This document shows positions 15,297 through 22,039 of a stretch of 36,186 nucleotides of DNA, one piece after another. Each line of letters opens with the position of its first letter. Position 1 is the first letter of the stretch. Below the pieces are notes generated by a model. It had not been told where the DNA came from. It searched no databases and saw only the letters and a list, made by a program, of their open reading frames with translations. Position numbers and translations under genes: made by a program. Source of the stretch: Caldifarciminota bacterium (lineage in GTDB: Bacteria; Hydrothermota; UBA3073); assembly GCA_023129165.1 (NCBI GenBank), contig JAGMCL010000006.1:1-36186 (forward strand). The letters are read 5' to 3'.

Positions 15297-15304
15297 TATA
15301 TAAT
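15276..15304 (+). promoter_or_regulatory. Candidate promoter for the leaderless zinc protein gene
   Basis: TTGAAT (15276-15281) and the perfect TATAAT (15299-15304) are separated by 17 bp. The ATG of the next gene lies seven bases after the -10 (15311), exactly where transcription would be expected to start. No ribosome binding site precedes that ATG, so the transcript is likely leaderless. The element overlaps the end of the minor head gene. Confidence 0.6.
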
Positions 15305-15310
15305 ATTATT

Positions 15311-15538
15311 ATGGATGATATTGAAAAGAATATCCGTAAAATGAAACGATACTACGGTGATGATATCGAGGCGGTACAGTCAGCACTTGATCCAGATGAA
15401 ACATATTATTATTATAAAAAGCGGCACGTTGCGACCCTGACAATGTCCACGAAGGATGGGCAGGTCGGTATAAGTTTTGAGTTTGTAGACTTGTATTGTC
15501 CATTTTGTGGAAAGAAATTAGAAAGGGAAAAAGAATAG
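15311..15538 (+). CDS. Small C-terminal CPFC zinc protein, probable leaderless mRNA
   Basis: The 75 residues end with CPFCGKKLE (Cys63, Cys66), a half zinc finger that might pair with a second copy. The N-terminus is helical and acidic or tyrosine-rich. Unlike nearly every other gene here it has no Shine-Dalgarno sequence, but a -10 TATAAT ends six bases before its ATG. It may be expressed from its own promoter rather than from the late operon. Function unknown. Confidence 0.55.
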   Translation: MDDIEKNIRKMKRYYGDDIEAVQSALDPDETYYYYKKRHVATLTMSTKDGQVGISFEFVDLYCPFCGKKLEREKE

Positions 15539-15546
15539 AAGGATAT

Positions 15547-15575
15547 TTGACATTAAAATAAGTTAGTGATATTAT
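15547..15575 (+). promoter_or_regulatory. Strong promoter with extended -10 upstream of the capsid genes
   Basis: TTGACA (15547-15552), a 17-bp spacer and TATTAT (15570-15575), with TGA directly before the -10, give an extended -10. This is close to consensus and shares TGATATTATA with the candidate at 8602. It precedes the terminator at 15615-15665 by about 40 bases, so the short RNA would end there unless the polymerase reads through into scaffold and capsid genes. Confidence 0.7.
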
Positions 15576-15614
15576 AAATGAGTAAATAAAATTGAATAAG
15601 TCATGAGAACGCCC

Positions 15615-15665
15615 AGAGCGTCTTTTATCAAGAATAAAATCTTGATTTGAGACGCTCTTTTTTTT
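15615..15665 (+). terminator. Two-tier terminator upstream of scaffold gene
   Basis: AGAGCGTCT (15615-15623) pairs with AGACGCTCT (15650-15658). Inside, ATCAAGA (15627-15633) pairs with TCTTGAT (15640-15646), with a 3-by-3 internal loop between the stems. Eight T follow from 15658. This is a strong intrinsic terminator and has the same nested layout as 9296-9342. With the promoter at 15547 it would give a transcript of roughly 85 bases, which could be a small RNA or an attenuator for the capsid operon. Confidence 0.85.
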
Positions 15666-15767
15666 GTTTAATCGGGTCAGTCTAAAAGCTCAAGACCTTA
15701 AAAAATGAGGTAATCAAAAGTAGGCGGGTAACCTATTAAAAAACCTAATTGAAAGGAGTTAAATATT
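15666..15767 (+). promoter_or_regulatory. Leader between terminator and scaffold gene, possible RNA structure
   Basis: No gene is seen here. Short complementary pieces (GGTC with GACC, and GACCT with AGGT) could pair in alternative ways, and TAGG with CCTA forms a small hairpin at about 15722-15736. A GAAAGGAG ribosome site precedes the scaffold ATG. These pairings are weak and may be chance. Confidence 0.3.
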
Positions 15768-16394
15768 ATGGAAGTTTTAAAAGAATTACTCGGTGATTTA
15801 TACACAGACGAGATTAAAGAAAAGGTTGGTGATGTGAAGTTAATAAAGCTTGATGAAGGAAAGTATATTCCAGTCGATAAGTTTAATGCAAAAATTGAAG
15901 AAGTTAAACAGCAAAAAGAGCAGTTAGACGAATATAAGAAGCAGTTGAAGGATTTGGAAAAGAAGGCAAAAGGCAACGAAGAATTTGAAAAGACTATTAA
16001 AGATTTGAGGGCTGACAATGACAAGAAAGACGCTGATTATCAGGCAACTATTAAAGCTCAGACAAAAGACTTTGCCATCCAATCCGCTATTAAAGAAGCT
16101 CAAGGCAAAAATGTTAAAGCTATTAAGGCACTACTGGACGCAGATAAAATTACAGTAGACGACAAAGGGATAACGGGACTTTCCGACCAACTGGACAAAA
16201 TTAAGGAATCTGATGCTTATTTATTTGGTGAAGACAAGGTAGTCGGTAGAGATGATCAAACACCTAAAGATAAAAGCAATCCAAAACCTGAAACCTTAGA
16301 AGCTGAGTTAAAGACAGCAGAGAAAGACGGGGATACTTTGGCAGTTATATCTCTAAAAAGAAAAATATCACAACTGCCACCAAAAGAAAAATAA
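15768..16394 (+). CDS. Capsid scaffold protein (phage GP20-like)
   Basis: The protein follows the GP20 scaffold plan: an N-terminal MEVLKELLGD, then a coiled-coil segment rich in Lys, Glu, Gln and Leu (residues about 38-95), then AIQSAIKEAQGKNVKAIKALLD, and a low-complexity C-terminus. Scaffold proteins guide assembly of the major capsid protein and leave before DNA packaging. It is directly upstream of the major capsid gene, as expected. The start follows GAAAGGAG, and the length of 208 residues is normal. Confidence 0.85.
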   Translation: MEVLKELLGDLYTDEIKEKVGDVKLIKLDEGKYIPVDKFNAKIEEVKQQKEQLDEYKKQLKDLEKKAKGNEEFEKTIKDLRADNDKKDADYQATIKAQTKDFAIQSAIKEAQGKNVKAIKALLDADKITVDDKGITGLSDQLDKIKESDAYLFGEDKVVGRDDQTPKDKSNPKPETLEAELKTAEKDGDTLAVISLKRKISQLPPKEK

Positions 16395-16419
16395 AACATT
16401 GTAAAGGAGATGTTTAGTT

Positions 16420-17352
16420 ATGACAATAGGTTACCGAGCTGACCTGCCAAATTATGCAGGGCAGTTATTTACCGCAAGTAGAGAACAGACACCATTTTTA
16501 TCTATGATAGGGGGTATTAATGGTGCTAAAGTTACAAAATCGTTAAGTTTCCCTATAACAAGTGAGTATACTTTGACCTCAGTTGCACAGCCGGCTATTA
16601 CTGAAGCCGTTGCTGCTGCCGGACCGCCTGCACCTAAGAACTTTACCAGAGGGCAGACACATAATACCGTGCAGATATTCCAGGAAGGAATACAGATCTC
16701 TTATGTCACGCAGGCTACTATGGCTCAGATGAGTGGGCTTAATTTTGCCGGAAGCAAAAATAATGTAGGTGATGAGAAGGATTTCCAAATCCTCTTGAGT
16801 CTGCAAAAGATAGCTCGTGATGTAGATTATAGTTTCCTTCATGGTGCATACGTTGTATACGCAGATGAAAACAGCGCATTTACCACTCGTGGAATAGTCA
16901 CTGCTGCTGTTTCTAATACCACCGCAGAAGGTGGAGCTACCCTAACTAAAGCATTATTCAATGCTGCTCTAATCGACGCTTGGGGCAATGGAGCAAAATT
17001 CATTAAACCGGTTATTTTCTGCGGAGCATTTAATAAGACTAAATTCAGTGATATCTACGGTTATGCTCCTGAAGATAGAAACTATGGTGGATTAAATATC
17101 AAGACTATCGAAACCGACTTCGGAGTAATGGGTATTGTATTAGATCCTCATTTAACAAGCTCAACTATATTAGTAGCTGATTTAGCAGTATGTAATCCTG
17201 TATTTGCTAACCTGCCAAACAAACCAGAGTTATTCTATGAGGAACTTGCTAAAGACGGCGCAGCTGAAAAAGGGCAACTTTTCGGAATGTTAGGATTAGA
17301 CTACGGACCGGAATGGATGCATTTAACCATGACCGGATTAGCCACAAGTTAG
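16420..17352 (+). CDS. Major capsid protein (HK97-fold, SU10-like)
   Basis: The order N-terminal helix with TASREQTPFLSMIGG, then NFTRGQTHNTVQIFQEGI and ISYVTQATMAQMSG, with a central stretch (residues about 120-210) containing the expected helices, then IYGYAPEDRN and TDFGVMGIVLDPHL, resembles the SU10-type HK97-fold capsid family. At 310 residues it has the normal length. It is expected to form the procapsid with the scaffold. The gene has AAAGGAG and is followed 12 bases later by the fibre-like head gene. Confidence 0.85.
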   Translation: MTIGYRADLPNYAGQLFTASREQTPFLSMIGGINGAKVTKSLSFPITSEYTLTSVAQPAITEAVAAAGPPAPKNFTRGQTHNTVQIFQEGIQISYVTQATMAQMSGLNFAGSKNNVGDEKDFQILLSLQKIARDVDYSFLHGAYVVYADENSAFTTRGIVTAAVSNTTAEGGATLTKALFNAALIDAWGNGAKFIKPVIFCGAFNKTKFSDIYGYAPEDRNYGGLNIKTIETDFGVMGIVLDPHLTSSTILVADLAVCNPVFANLPNKPELFYEELAKDGAAEKGQLFGMLGLDYGPEWMHLTMTGLATS

Positions 17353-17364
17353 GGGGTGTTATAA

Positions 17365-18630
17365 ATGAGTTTTAATAATATAAGAAATCCCCAATTACGA
17401 GAAGATTTAGTAGATATATTTGGAGATATAATCTCTTATGCTTCAGATACAGACACACTAACTATAGCTGGTAATGTTTCAATAACAGGAAGTTTATCAT
17501 ACGGCTCAGTCAGCGTACCAGTCAGTCAGTCCTTATTAGGAACTTTAACTGTTGGAATATCCGGTACAGGTTACGATGTGAAATACTGGGGTGATACTGC
17601 TGGGAAATATTGGCTTTGGGATGAGTCTGCTGACGGCGTAGTACTTGCTGGCACATTTACCCAAACCGGCAATATGGCAGTAGAAGGAACATTCACACTT
17701 ACCGGCGCACCAAGTATTACAGGTAATATGGATATAGTAGGTACTCTTAGTGTTGGTGTAGATAATACCGGGCATGACGTAAAATTCTTCGGTGCTACCG
17801 CTTCCAAGTATTGGCTCTGGGATGAATCCGAAGACCAAATGGTTATTGCCGGAAGTGTAGCCATTACTGGTAATTCTCAATTTACCGGTACTGTTACCGT
17901 AGGAGTAAATGACACAGGACATGATGTAAAATTCTATGGCGCTGGAACTGGCAAGTATTGGCTTTGGGATGAATCAGAGGATGGTGTTGTATTAGTCGGT
18001 ACTATGTCTATAACCGGTGCTACAGCACTAACCGGAACTTTAACAGCTTCAGGAGTTACCAACGTATCTTGTACTACCGACGCTTCCGCAGTAGGAACAG
18101 CAGCCTTAAAGACAGCAGGTGGGTTAGGTGTCGCAAAGAAAGCATATATCGGAACTGACTTAGTTTTAGTTGCAAAAGGTATTGATATGTCAACTGCCGG
18201 TACTGGAAGTTATGATATAACACTTAAAACTAATATGGCAGACGCTTTGAGTATAAAGGATAGTACAGCCGATATAATTGTATTTGCGACTACTACTGGA
18301 ACTCCAGTCGTTACAGTTACACCAATTAGCACATTTACAGGTATAGTAACTATTAATGGCGGAATAACAATGGGCGACGCTAAAAATATAGCTGTAAATA
18401 CTACTACTGGAACTAAAATCGGTACAGCTACAAGTCAGAAGTTAGGATTTTTCAACGCTACTCCTGTTGTGCAACCTGCAGCCGCTGCTCAAGCCGCTGC
18501 TCCAGCAGGTGGAACAGGTGCAGCCGAAGGTGGTTGGGATACTGCCGGACATAGAGATAGTGCGATAGCAACAATAAATGCAATAAGAACCGCACTTGTT
18601 AACTTAGGAATAATTAAAGGTGAAGTTTAA
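17365..18630 (+). CDS. Repeat-containing head-fibre or decoration protein
   Basis: Three imperfect repeats with the core 'GxDVKxxG....KYWLWDES.D' begin at about residues 63, 130 and 179. Each is followed by beta-rich, Gly- and Thr-rich sequence, the pattern of trimeric beta-helical fibre proteins. A long threonine- and glycine-rich region and a C-terminal helix (INAIRTALVNLGIIKG) follow. Its place right after the major capsid gene fits a capsid decoration or head-fibre role, but similar repeats occur in tail fibres. The start follows GGGGGTG. No signal peptide is seen. Confidence 0.65.
   Translation: MSFNNIRNPQLREDLVDIFGDIISYASDTDTLTIAGNVSITGSLSYGSVSVPVSQSLLGTLTVGISGTGYDVKYWGDTAGKYWLWDESADGVVLAGTFTQTGNMAVEGTFTLTGAPSITGNMDIVGTLSVGVDNTGHDVKFFGATASKYWLWDESEDQMVIAGSVAITGNSQFTGTVTVGVNDTGHDVKFYGAGTGKYWLWDESEDGVVLVGTMSITGATALTGTLTASGVTNVSCTTDASAVGTAALKTAGGLGVAKKAYIGTDLVLVAKGIDMSTAGTGSYDITLKTNMADALSIKDSTADIIVFATTTGTPVVTVTPISTFTGIVTINGGITMGDAKNIAVNTTTGTKIGTATSQKLGFFNATPVVQPAAAAQAAAPAGGTGAAEGGWDTAGHRDSAIATINAIRTALVNLGIIKGEV
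17551..18000 (+). repeat. Three imperfect protein-level repeats (KYWLWDES)
   Basis: Repeat units begin at 17551, 17752 and 17899, spaced 201 and 147 bp. The second and third are closest in sequence. At DNA level the copies differ mainly at third codon positions, so they have been under protein-level selection for some time. The extra 54 bp in the first interval adds an 18-residue segment. Confidence 0.75.
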
Positions 18631-18641
18631 ATAATATAGGC

Positions 18642-18673
18642 TTTGCGGGTGTGCCTTTGTAAACACCCGCAAA
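18642..18673 (+). other. Perfect 11-bp hairpin between head and tail genes
   Basis: TTTGCGGGTGT (18642-18652) pairs perfectly with ACACCCGCAAA (18663-18673) around a 10-base loop. No T run follows (CTTAAAG), so it is not a typical terminator. It could be an RNA-processing site, a protein-binding site, or an attenuation element between the capsid block and the connector block. Confidence 0.6.
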
Positions 18674-18698
18674 CTTAAAGAAAGGAGGAAAAAAGTAA

Positions 18699-19091
18699 AT
18701 GAAAATTAAAGCAGGGGATTTAAGAAATATAGGTAGCGGGTTAATAGAAATCCTTAAAATTGAATTACCGGTAAAGCCATCTTATTGGCTGGCAAGGATT
18801 GCAAATAAAATCAATTCCGAACAAAAAGCATTTGAAACCGCAAGAATGAATTTAGTCAAAAAGCATGCCAAAAAAGATAAAGAAGGTAATCCGTTAGTTA
18901 TAAAAGATAAGGATGGTAAACCTACAAATAATTTTGATGTACCCGATATAGAAGCCTTTAATAAAGAATTTAACGAACTAACTGAACAGGAAATTGAAAT
19001 AAATATTGAACCGATTAAATTAGATGCTTTAGGCGATATTAAAATCAAACCGGTAATTTTGGCAAAGTTAGAAAAGATTATAGAAATATAA
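18699..19091 (+). CDS. DUF1617-like phage protein, 130 aa
   Basis: A mostly helical, Lys- and Glu-rich protein with a hydrophilic middle (KKDKEGNPLVIKDKDGKP) and an EQEIEINIEPIKLDAL segment. This reminds me of phage DUF1617 proteins, which sit near head-tail connector genes; the match is from pattern only. No enzyme motif is visible. The start follows AAAGGAGG. A connector or assembly role is a guess from position. Confidence 0.5.
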   Translation: MKIKAGDLRNIGSGLIEILKIELPVKPSYWLARIANKINSEQKAFETARMNLVKKHAKKDKEGNPLVIKDKDGKPTNNFDVPDIEAFNKEFNELTEQEIEINIEPIKLDALGDIKIKPVILAKLEKIIEI

Positions 19092-19101
19092 AGGGGGAAT
19101 C

Positions 19102-19446
19102 ATGAGGAAATTAGATTTAGCAAACTATACTTTTACAGCTAAAGACCAGCAGGGGATAGACCGATTTGTAACTTTCCAATTTAAAAATGCTTTAATAAAT
19201 GTTTTAACTCATCAAAGTTTGGCTTTAAACGGATTGGAACTATTAGAGATTGACCCAGTAGTGGTTAAAATTGAAACTGCAAATCTGGAAGTTATTTTAA
19301 CTGAAGATGATTACAAGAAAGTAATCGAGCATTTTAAACGCTTTAGAGGATTTAGTAATAATGACAGACCATTTGTGAAACGTGTTTATAACTGTCCAGA
19401 AATACCCGATGACGGTAAAAAAGTTATTGAGTTTGGTAATAATTAA
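19102..19446 (+). CDS. Phage protein of unknown function, 114 aa
   Basis: The layout (short N-terminal strand, then FKNALINVLTHQSLALNGLELLEIDPV, then a helix-rich second half ending RPFVKRVYNCPEIP) resembles small proteins that flank the DUF1617-type gene in other phages. Function is unknown to me. It is soluble, with no cysteine pattern, and starts behind AAAGGGGG. Confidence 0.5.
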   Translation: MRKLDLANYTFTAKDQQGIDRFVTFQFKNALINVLTHQSLALNGLELLEIDPVVVKIETANLEVILTEDDYKKVIEHFKRFRGFSNNDRPFVKRVYNCPEIPDDGKKVIEFGNN

Positions 19447-19461
19447 GAAAGGAGGAAAATC

Positions 19462-19731
19462 ATGGTAGATAAAAAAGAAGTCAGAAATATTAAGGTTTTT
19501 GGTCGTGGCAGGCTTCACAACCCCGATACCGGCGAATATTTTTGCAGGTTTAATGAGAACGGCGAGGCTTTGGTAAGCCCGGAAGAAGCACAAGTCATTA
19601 AGAAATATCATAAGCAGGTTAGGTTTTTAGGACAAAAAGAGAAGCCTGTTCAACAGCCGAATATAAAAGATATTACCAGACCAAAGGCAATGAGTGATAT
19701 AAAAGTCGGGTTTAAAATCCCTAATAAATAA
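19462..19731 (+). CDS. Hypothetical protein, 89 aa
   Basis: A basic 89-residue protein with an N-terminal beta-rich half (GRGRLHNPDTGEYFCRFNENG) and a charged, low-complexity second half. It follows the DUF1617-like pair in the same operon with GAAAGGAGG upstream. It is likely to be a small structural or assembly protein. I recognise no family. Confidence 0.45.
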   Translation: MVDKKEVRNIKVFGRGRLHNPDTGEYFCRFNENGEALVSPEEAQVIKKYHKQVRFLGQKEKPVQQPNIKDITRPKAMSDIKVGFKIPNK

Positions 19732-19743
19732 AGGAGATATATT

Positions 19744-20079
19744 ATGGACGTGAAATCGTGTCAAATCGCTATTGATGGTAAAACATCAACTGCGGTAGAT
19801 TTAGAGGATTGTGAAATATTAGGGTTAATCTTGCCGACACTGGTTAGCGGTGCTTTAACTTTTACCGTAAGCTCTACATTAACAGGAACTTATATTGCTC
19901 TACAATCGAAAGCCTTAGCAGCCCTGTCAATATCGGCAACTACCGGCGGGATTGCAATAGCCTCAGATGATTTAGCAGGCTTGAAAGGTTATCGTTTTGT
20001 AAAGATTGTTTCCGCAACTACGCAGACCACGACAGCCCGAACATTTACCTGGTTACTCAAGAAAAATTGGCGAAGATGA
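19744..20079 (+). CDS. Virion decoration-like beta-rich protein, 111 aa
   Basis: The protein is a small beta-sandwich-like sequence: SCQIAIDGKTSTAVDLED, ILGLILPTLVSGALTFTVSS, then ALSISATTGGIAIASDDLAGLKGYRFVKIVSAT. Similar short proteins are seen among phage head genes and are thought to be virion components. The Arg-rich C-terminus is odd for an external decoration protein. The start follows AAAGGAGATAT. The family match is by eye only. Confidence 0.55.
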   Translation: MDVKSCQIAIDGKTSTAVDLEDCEILGLILPTLVSGALTFTVSSTLTGTYIALQSKALAALSISATTGGIAIASDDLAGLKGYRFVKIVSATTQTTTARTFTWLLKKNWRR

Positions 20080-20090
20080 GGTAATATCTT

Positions 20091-20558
20091 ATGGCTTTAA
20101 TATTAGAAGAAGTTTTAGCATATCTAAATAATTATTTTGTAGATGGCTTTGCTCCTAATATATATGTAACCTTTACAGCCGTTGATAAGAAAATTACTCT
20201 TTCTACTGAAGATGAGACTCTTGACAATATAGGGGTCGAATTAGAGGCTGCCCAATATTTACGGATTGAAGGCAGTAAATTAAACGATGGGATATTCAAA
20301 GTGGATTCGGTTGGCACTAATTATATTGTAGTAGAAGAAACCTTGATAGACGAGGAAGCTGATTATATTAATCTGTATGAGCTGGCCATCCCTCAAAAAC
20401 TATTATCACTTGTAACTGAAATGATTGCTTGGTCGGGTACTAATAACGTCAAATCTGAAAGGTTGGGACCTCATTCTATAACTTATGACAAACCAGTGAC
20501 AGTATTTACTTCATTTGAAAGCAGATTAAAGCGATGGCGAAAGGTTGGCTTCAGGTAG
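20091..20558 (+). CDS. Head-tail connector / adaptor protein
   Basis: The 155 residues start with an N-terminal helix (LEEVLAYLNNYF), then beta segments (IRVEG-like LRIEGSKLNDGIFKVDSV), and IPQKLLSLVTEMIAW near the C-terminus. The layout is typical of adaptor proteins that fit between portal and head-closure proteins of siphoviruses. It abuts the next gene (stop directly before ATG). The order adaptor, closure, tail completion, tail terminator is as in SPP1-like phages. Confidence 0.65.
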   Translation: MALILEEVLAYLNNYFVDGFAPNIYVTFTAVDKKITLSTEDETLDNIGVELEAAQYLRIEGSKLNDGIFKVDSVGTNYIVVEETLIDEEADYINLYELAIPQKLLSLVTEMIAWSGTNNVKSERLGPHSITYDKPVTVFTSFESRLKRWRKVGFR

Positions 20559-20876
20559 ATGACTGCATTAAGCGAGTATATGCTCGATAAAACTATAATA
20601 CAAAAGCGAAAGGCAAGCAACACAGGTGATAGTGTCGAGGCTTGGGCCAATGTAGTAACTGATATTAAGATGGCGATATATCCTGCTGGATCATTTGCTG
20701 TATCTAATTTTCAAAGTCCTTATACAAGAATTAGATTATCTCATAATGGCTATTGCCTGACAAGTGCTGCAACCTGGCAAGTAGGCGATAGGGTCTATTA
20801 TGGTTCGATTATATATACAGTTTTAGAAATACGCACTTGGGGAACTCTGTATGAATTAAAATTAGGAGTCATATAA
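20559..20876 (+). CDS. Head closure protein
   Basis: The 105-residue beta-rich protein has KTIIQKRKASNTGDSVEAWANV and VGDRVYYGSIIYTVLEIRTWG, the usual layout of the small head-closure or head-tail joining family (SPP1 gp16-like). It seals the packaged head and gives the docking surface for the tail. It starts directly after the previous stop and ends in a one-base overlap with the next gene. Confidence 0.7.
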   Translation: MTALSEYMLDKTIIQKRKASNTGDSVEAWANVVTDIKMAIYPAGSFAVSNFQSPYTRIRLSHNGYCLTSAATWQVGDRVYYGSIIYTVLEIRTWGTLYELKLGVI

Positions 20877-21250
20877 TGGCTAAACCTAAATTTCTATCAA
20901 TGGAAATATTACAAGGTATGGACTTAGCTAACCGTTTTCGGCTGATGGGTAATAGGGCGGAAACTGAAACACAGAAATTTGTTTTAAAAGCCGGTGAGCT
21001 TGTAGGTGGAAAAGGTAGGCAGTTGGTCCATGTTTTAACTGGTCGTTGTAAGGCATCTATTTCTACACAGTTACAGGGTGGAAGTTTAACAACAAAACCA
21101 GTGTCGCTGACGGGTCCACAAGTGATTTATGGCCCGGCACTTGAAGCGATGTTTCCTTATATGAAACCAGCATTAGAGCAGAAAAGAGAAGATATCAGAA
21201 AATTAGGTGGAGGCTTATTAATCACAATCGTTAGGGGGAAATCTTATTAA
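20876..21250 (+). CDS. HK97 gp10-like tail-completion protein
   Basis: This 124-residue protein has the helix-beta plan of HK97 gp10-like proteins: TEVQKFVLKAGELV-type helix, LVHVLTGRCKASI, then VIYGPALEAMFPYMKPALEQKREDI, which closely matches the conserved 'YG..lE......PfmrPAl' part of that family. It helps complete the tail or joining region. Start and stop each overlap neighbours by one base (TAATG), so the four joining genes look translationally coupled. Confidence 0.7.
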   Translation: MAKPKFLSMEILQGMDLANRFRLMGNRAETETQKFVLKAGELVGGKGRQLVHVLTGRCKASISTQLQGGSLTTKPVSLTGPQVIYGPALEAMFPYMKPALEQKREDIRKLGGGLLITIVRGKSY

Positions 21251-21681
21251 TGGCATTAGCAACTTCATATATTACTGAATTGATTGAAAAAATAATCACA
21301 GCACTTAACACTGCCGATATTGAAGGCATTGTAGGCGTTTATTTTGGAGACCAGGAAGCGTTTTCAGCTTACCCAGTTATTTGTGTAGGAAGTCCACCAC
21401 TGCTAAACGAAGAATTTCCAGTTATGGCAAAAGGTGGAACGTATGACGAGGTATATAGCATTCCTATTTTAACCTACGTAAAATATGCCGATACTTTAGC
21501 TAATAATAAACAGCTTTACGATATTGACGGAGAGATTAAAACAGCATTAAGAAATAATTATTTTAGTGACTATGTTTATATTATCGACATTATACAGACA
21601 AGATATGTTATTGCGACTAAACCCAGTGTCAATTTAAGAGTAAGTGAAACCACTATTAAATATACAAAGAGAATCAGTTAA
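21250..21681 (+). CDS. Tail-terminator-like protein
   Basis: This 143-residue protein begins with an N-terminal helical segment and continues with strands: GIVGVYFGDQEAFSAYPVICVGSP, VYSIPILTYVKYAD, then an ending with ETTIKYTKRIS. The 'aYPaI.V' pattern fits tail-terminator or tail-completion proteins that cap the tail tube. It lies just before the tail tube gene, apart from two small genes, as expected. Confidence rests mainly on position and fold pattern. Confidence 0.6.
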   Translation: MALATSYITELIEKIITALNTADIEGIVGVYFGDQEAFSAYPVICVGSPPLLNEEFPVMAKGGTYDEVYSIPILTYVKYADTLANNKQLYDIDGEIKTALRNNYFSDYVYIIDIIQTRYVIATKPSVNLRVSETTIKYTKRIS

Positions 21682-21696
21682 AAGAAGGTGATTAAA

Positions 21697-21828
21697 ATCG
21701 GTAAAAATCAAAGAGGTAAAAGAGATGGTTCAGGTCCCTATAAGGATAGTTACCAGAGAAGAACATCTAATACAGGTAAAAGAATACAATCGGGGCAAAA
21801 ATGCCCTGTTAGAAATAAAAAAATCTAA
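21697..21828 (+). CDS. Small basic conserved protein, 43 aa (AUC start likely)
   Basis: The product reads GKNQRGKRDGSGPYKDSYQ after its first codon and ends with CPVRNKKI. Short proteins opening MGxNQRGxRDGTGP occur among phage-associated and environmental bacterial genomes, so an ancestral ATG can be inferred at the ATC at 21697. AGAAGGTGAT lies just before it with the same spacing used by other genes here. GTG at 21688 would be an alternative start but has no ribosome site. A role cannot be inferred. Confidence 0.45.
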   Translation: MGKNQRGKRDGSGPYKDSYQRRTSNTGKRIQSGQKCPVRNKKI

Positions 21829-21844
21829 ATAAGAAGGCGATAAT

Positions 21845-22039
21845 ATGAAGTTAGAATTTAATCAGAATAGCGAGCTTTTCTTCCCTGATTTTGGGCTATA
21901 TAAACCGAAACAGGTAGTAAACGTAGAAGATAAGTTGGTGGCTAAAAAGATGTTAGCTACCGGCTATTTTGACAAGGTAACAGAAATAAAGAGAAAAATT
22001 AAGATAAAAAAATCTAAAAAGAAAGGAGTTGATAAGTAA
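21845..22039 (+). CDS. Small protein before the tail tube, 64 aa
   Basis: The 64-residue protein has a beta-like first part (LEFNQNSELFFPDFG) and a short helix (LVAKKMLATGYF), followed by a very basic tail (KRKIKIKKSKKKG). Similar short proteins with a final '..ml.tGyF..v' often lie before tail-tube genes. Its role may be in tail assembly. The start follows AAGAAGGCG. It overlaps the tail tube start by one base. Confidence 0.5.
   Translation: MKLEFNQNSELFFPDFGLYKPKQVVNVEDKLVAKKMLATGYFDKVTEIKRKIKIKKSKKKGVDK

Noticed and set aside
17545-17922. 125-codon open frame on the - strand inside the repeat fibre gene
   Set aside because: It mirrors the repeat-rich coding sequence and has no ribosome site or recognisable protein.
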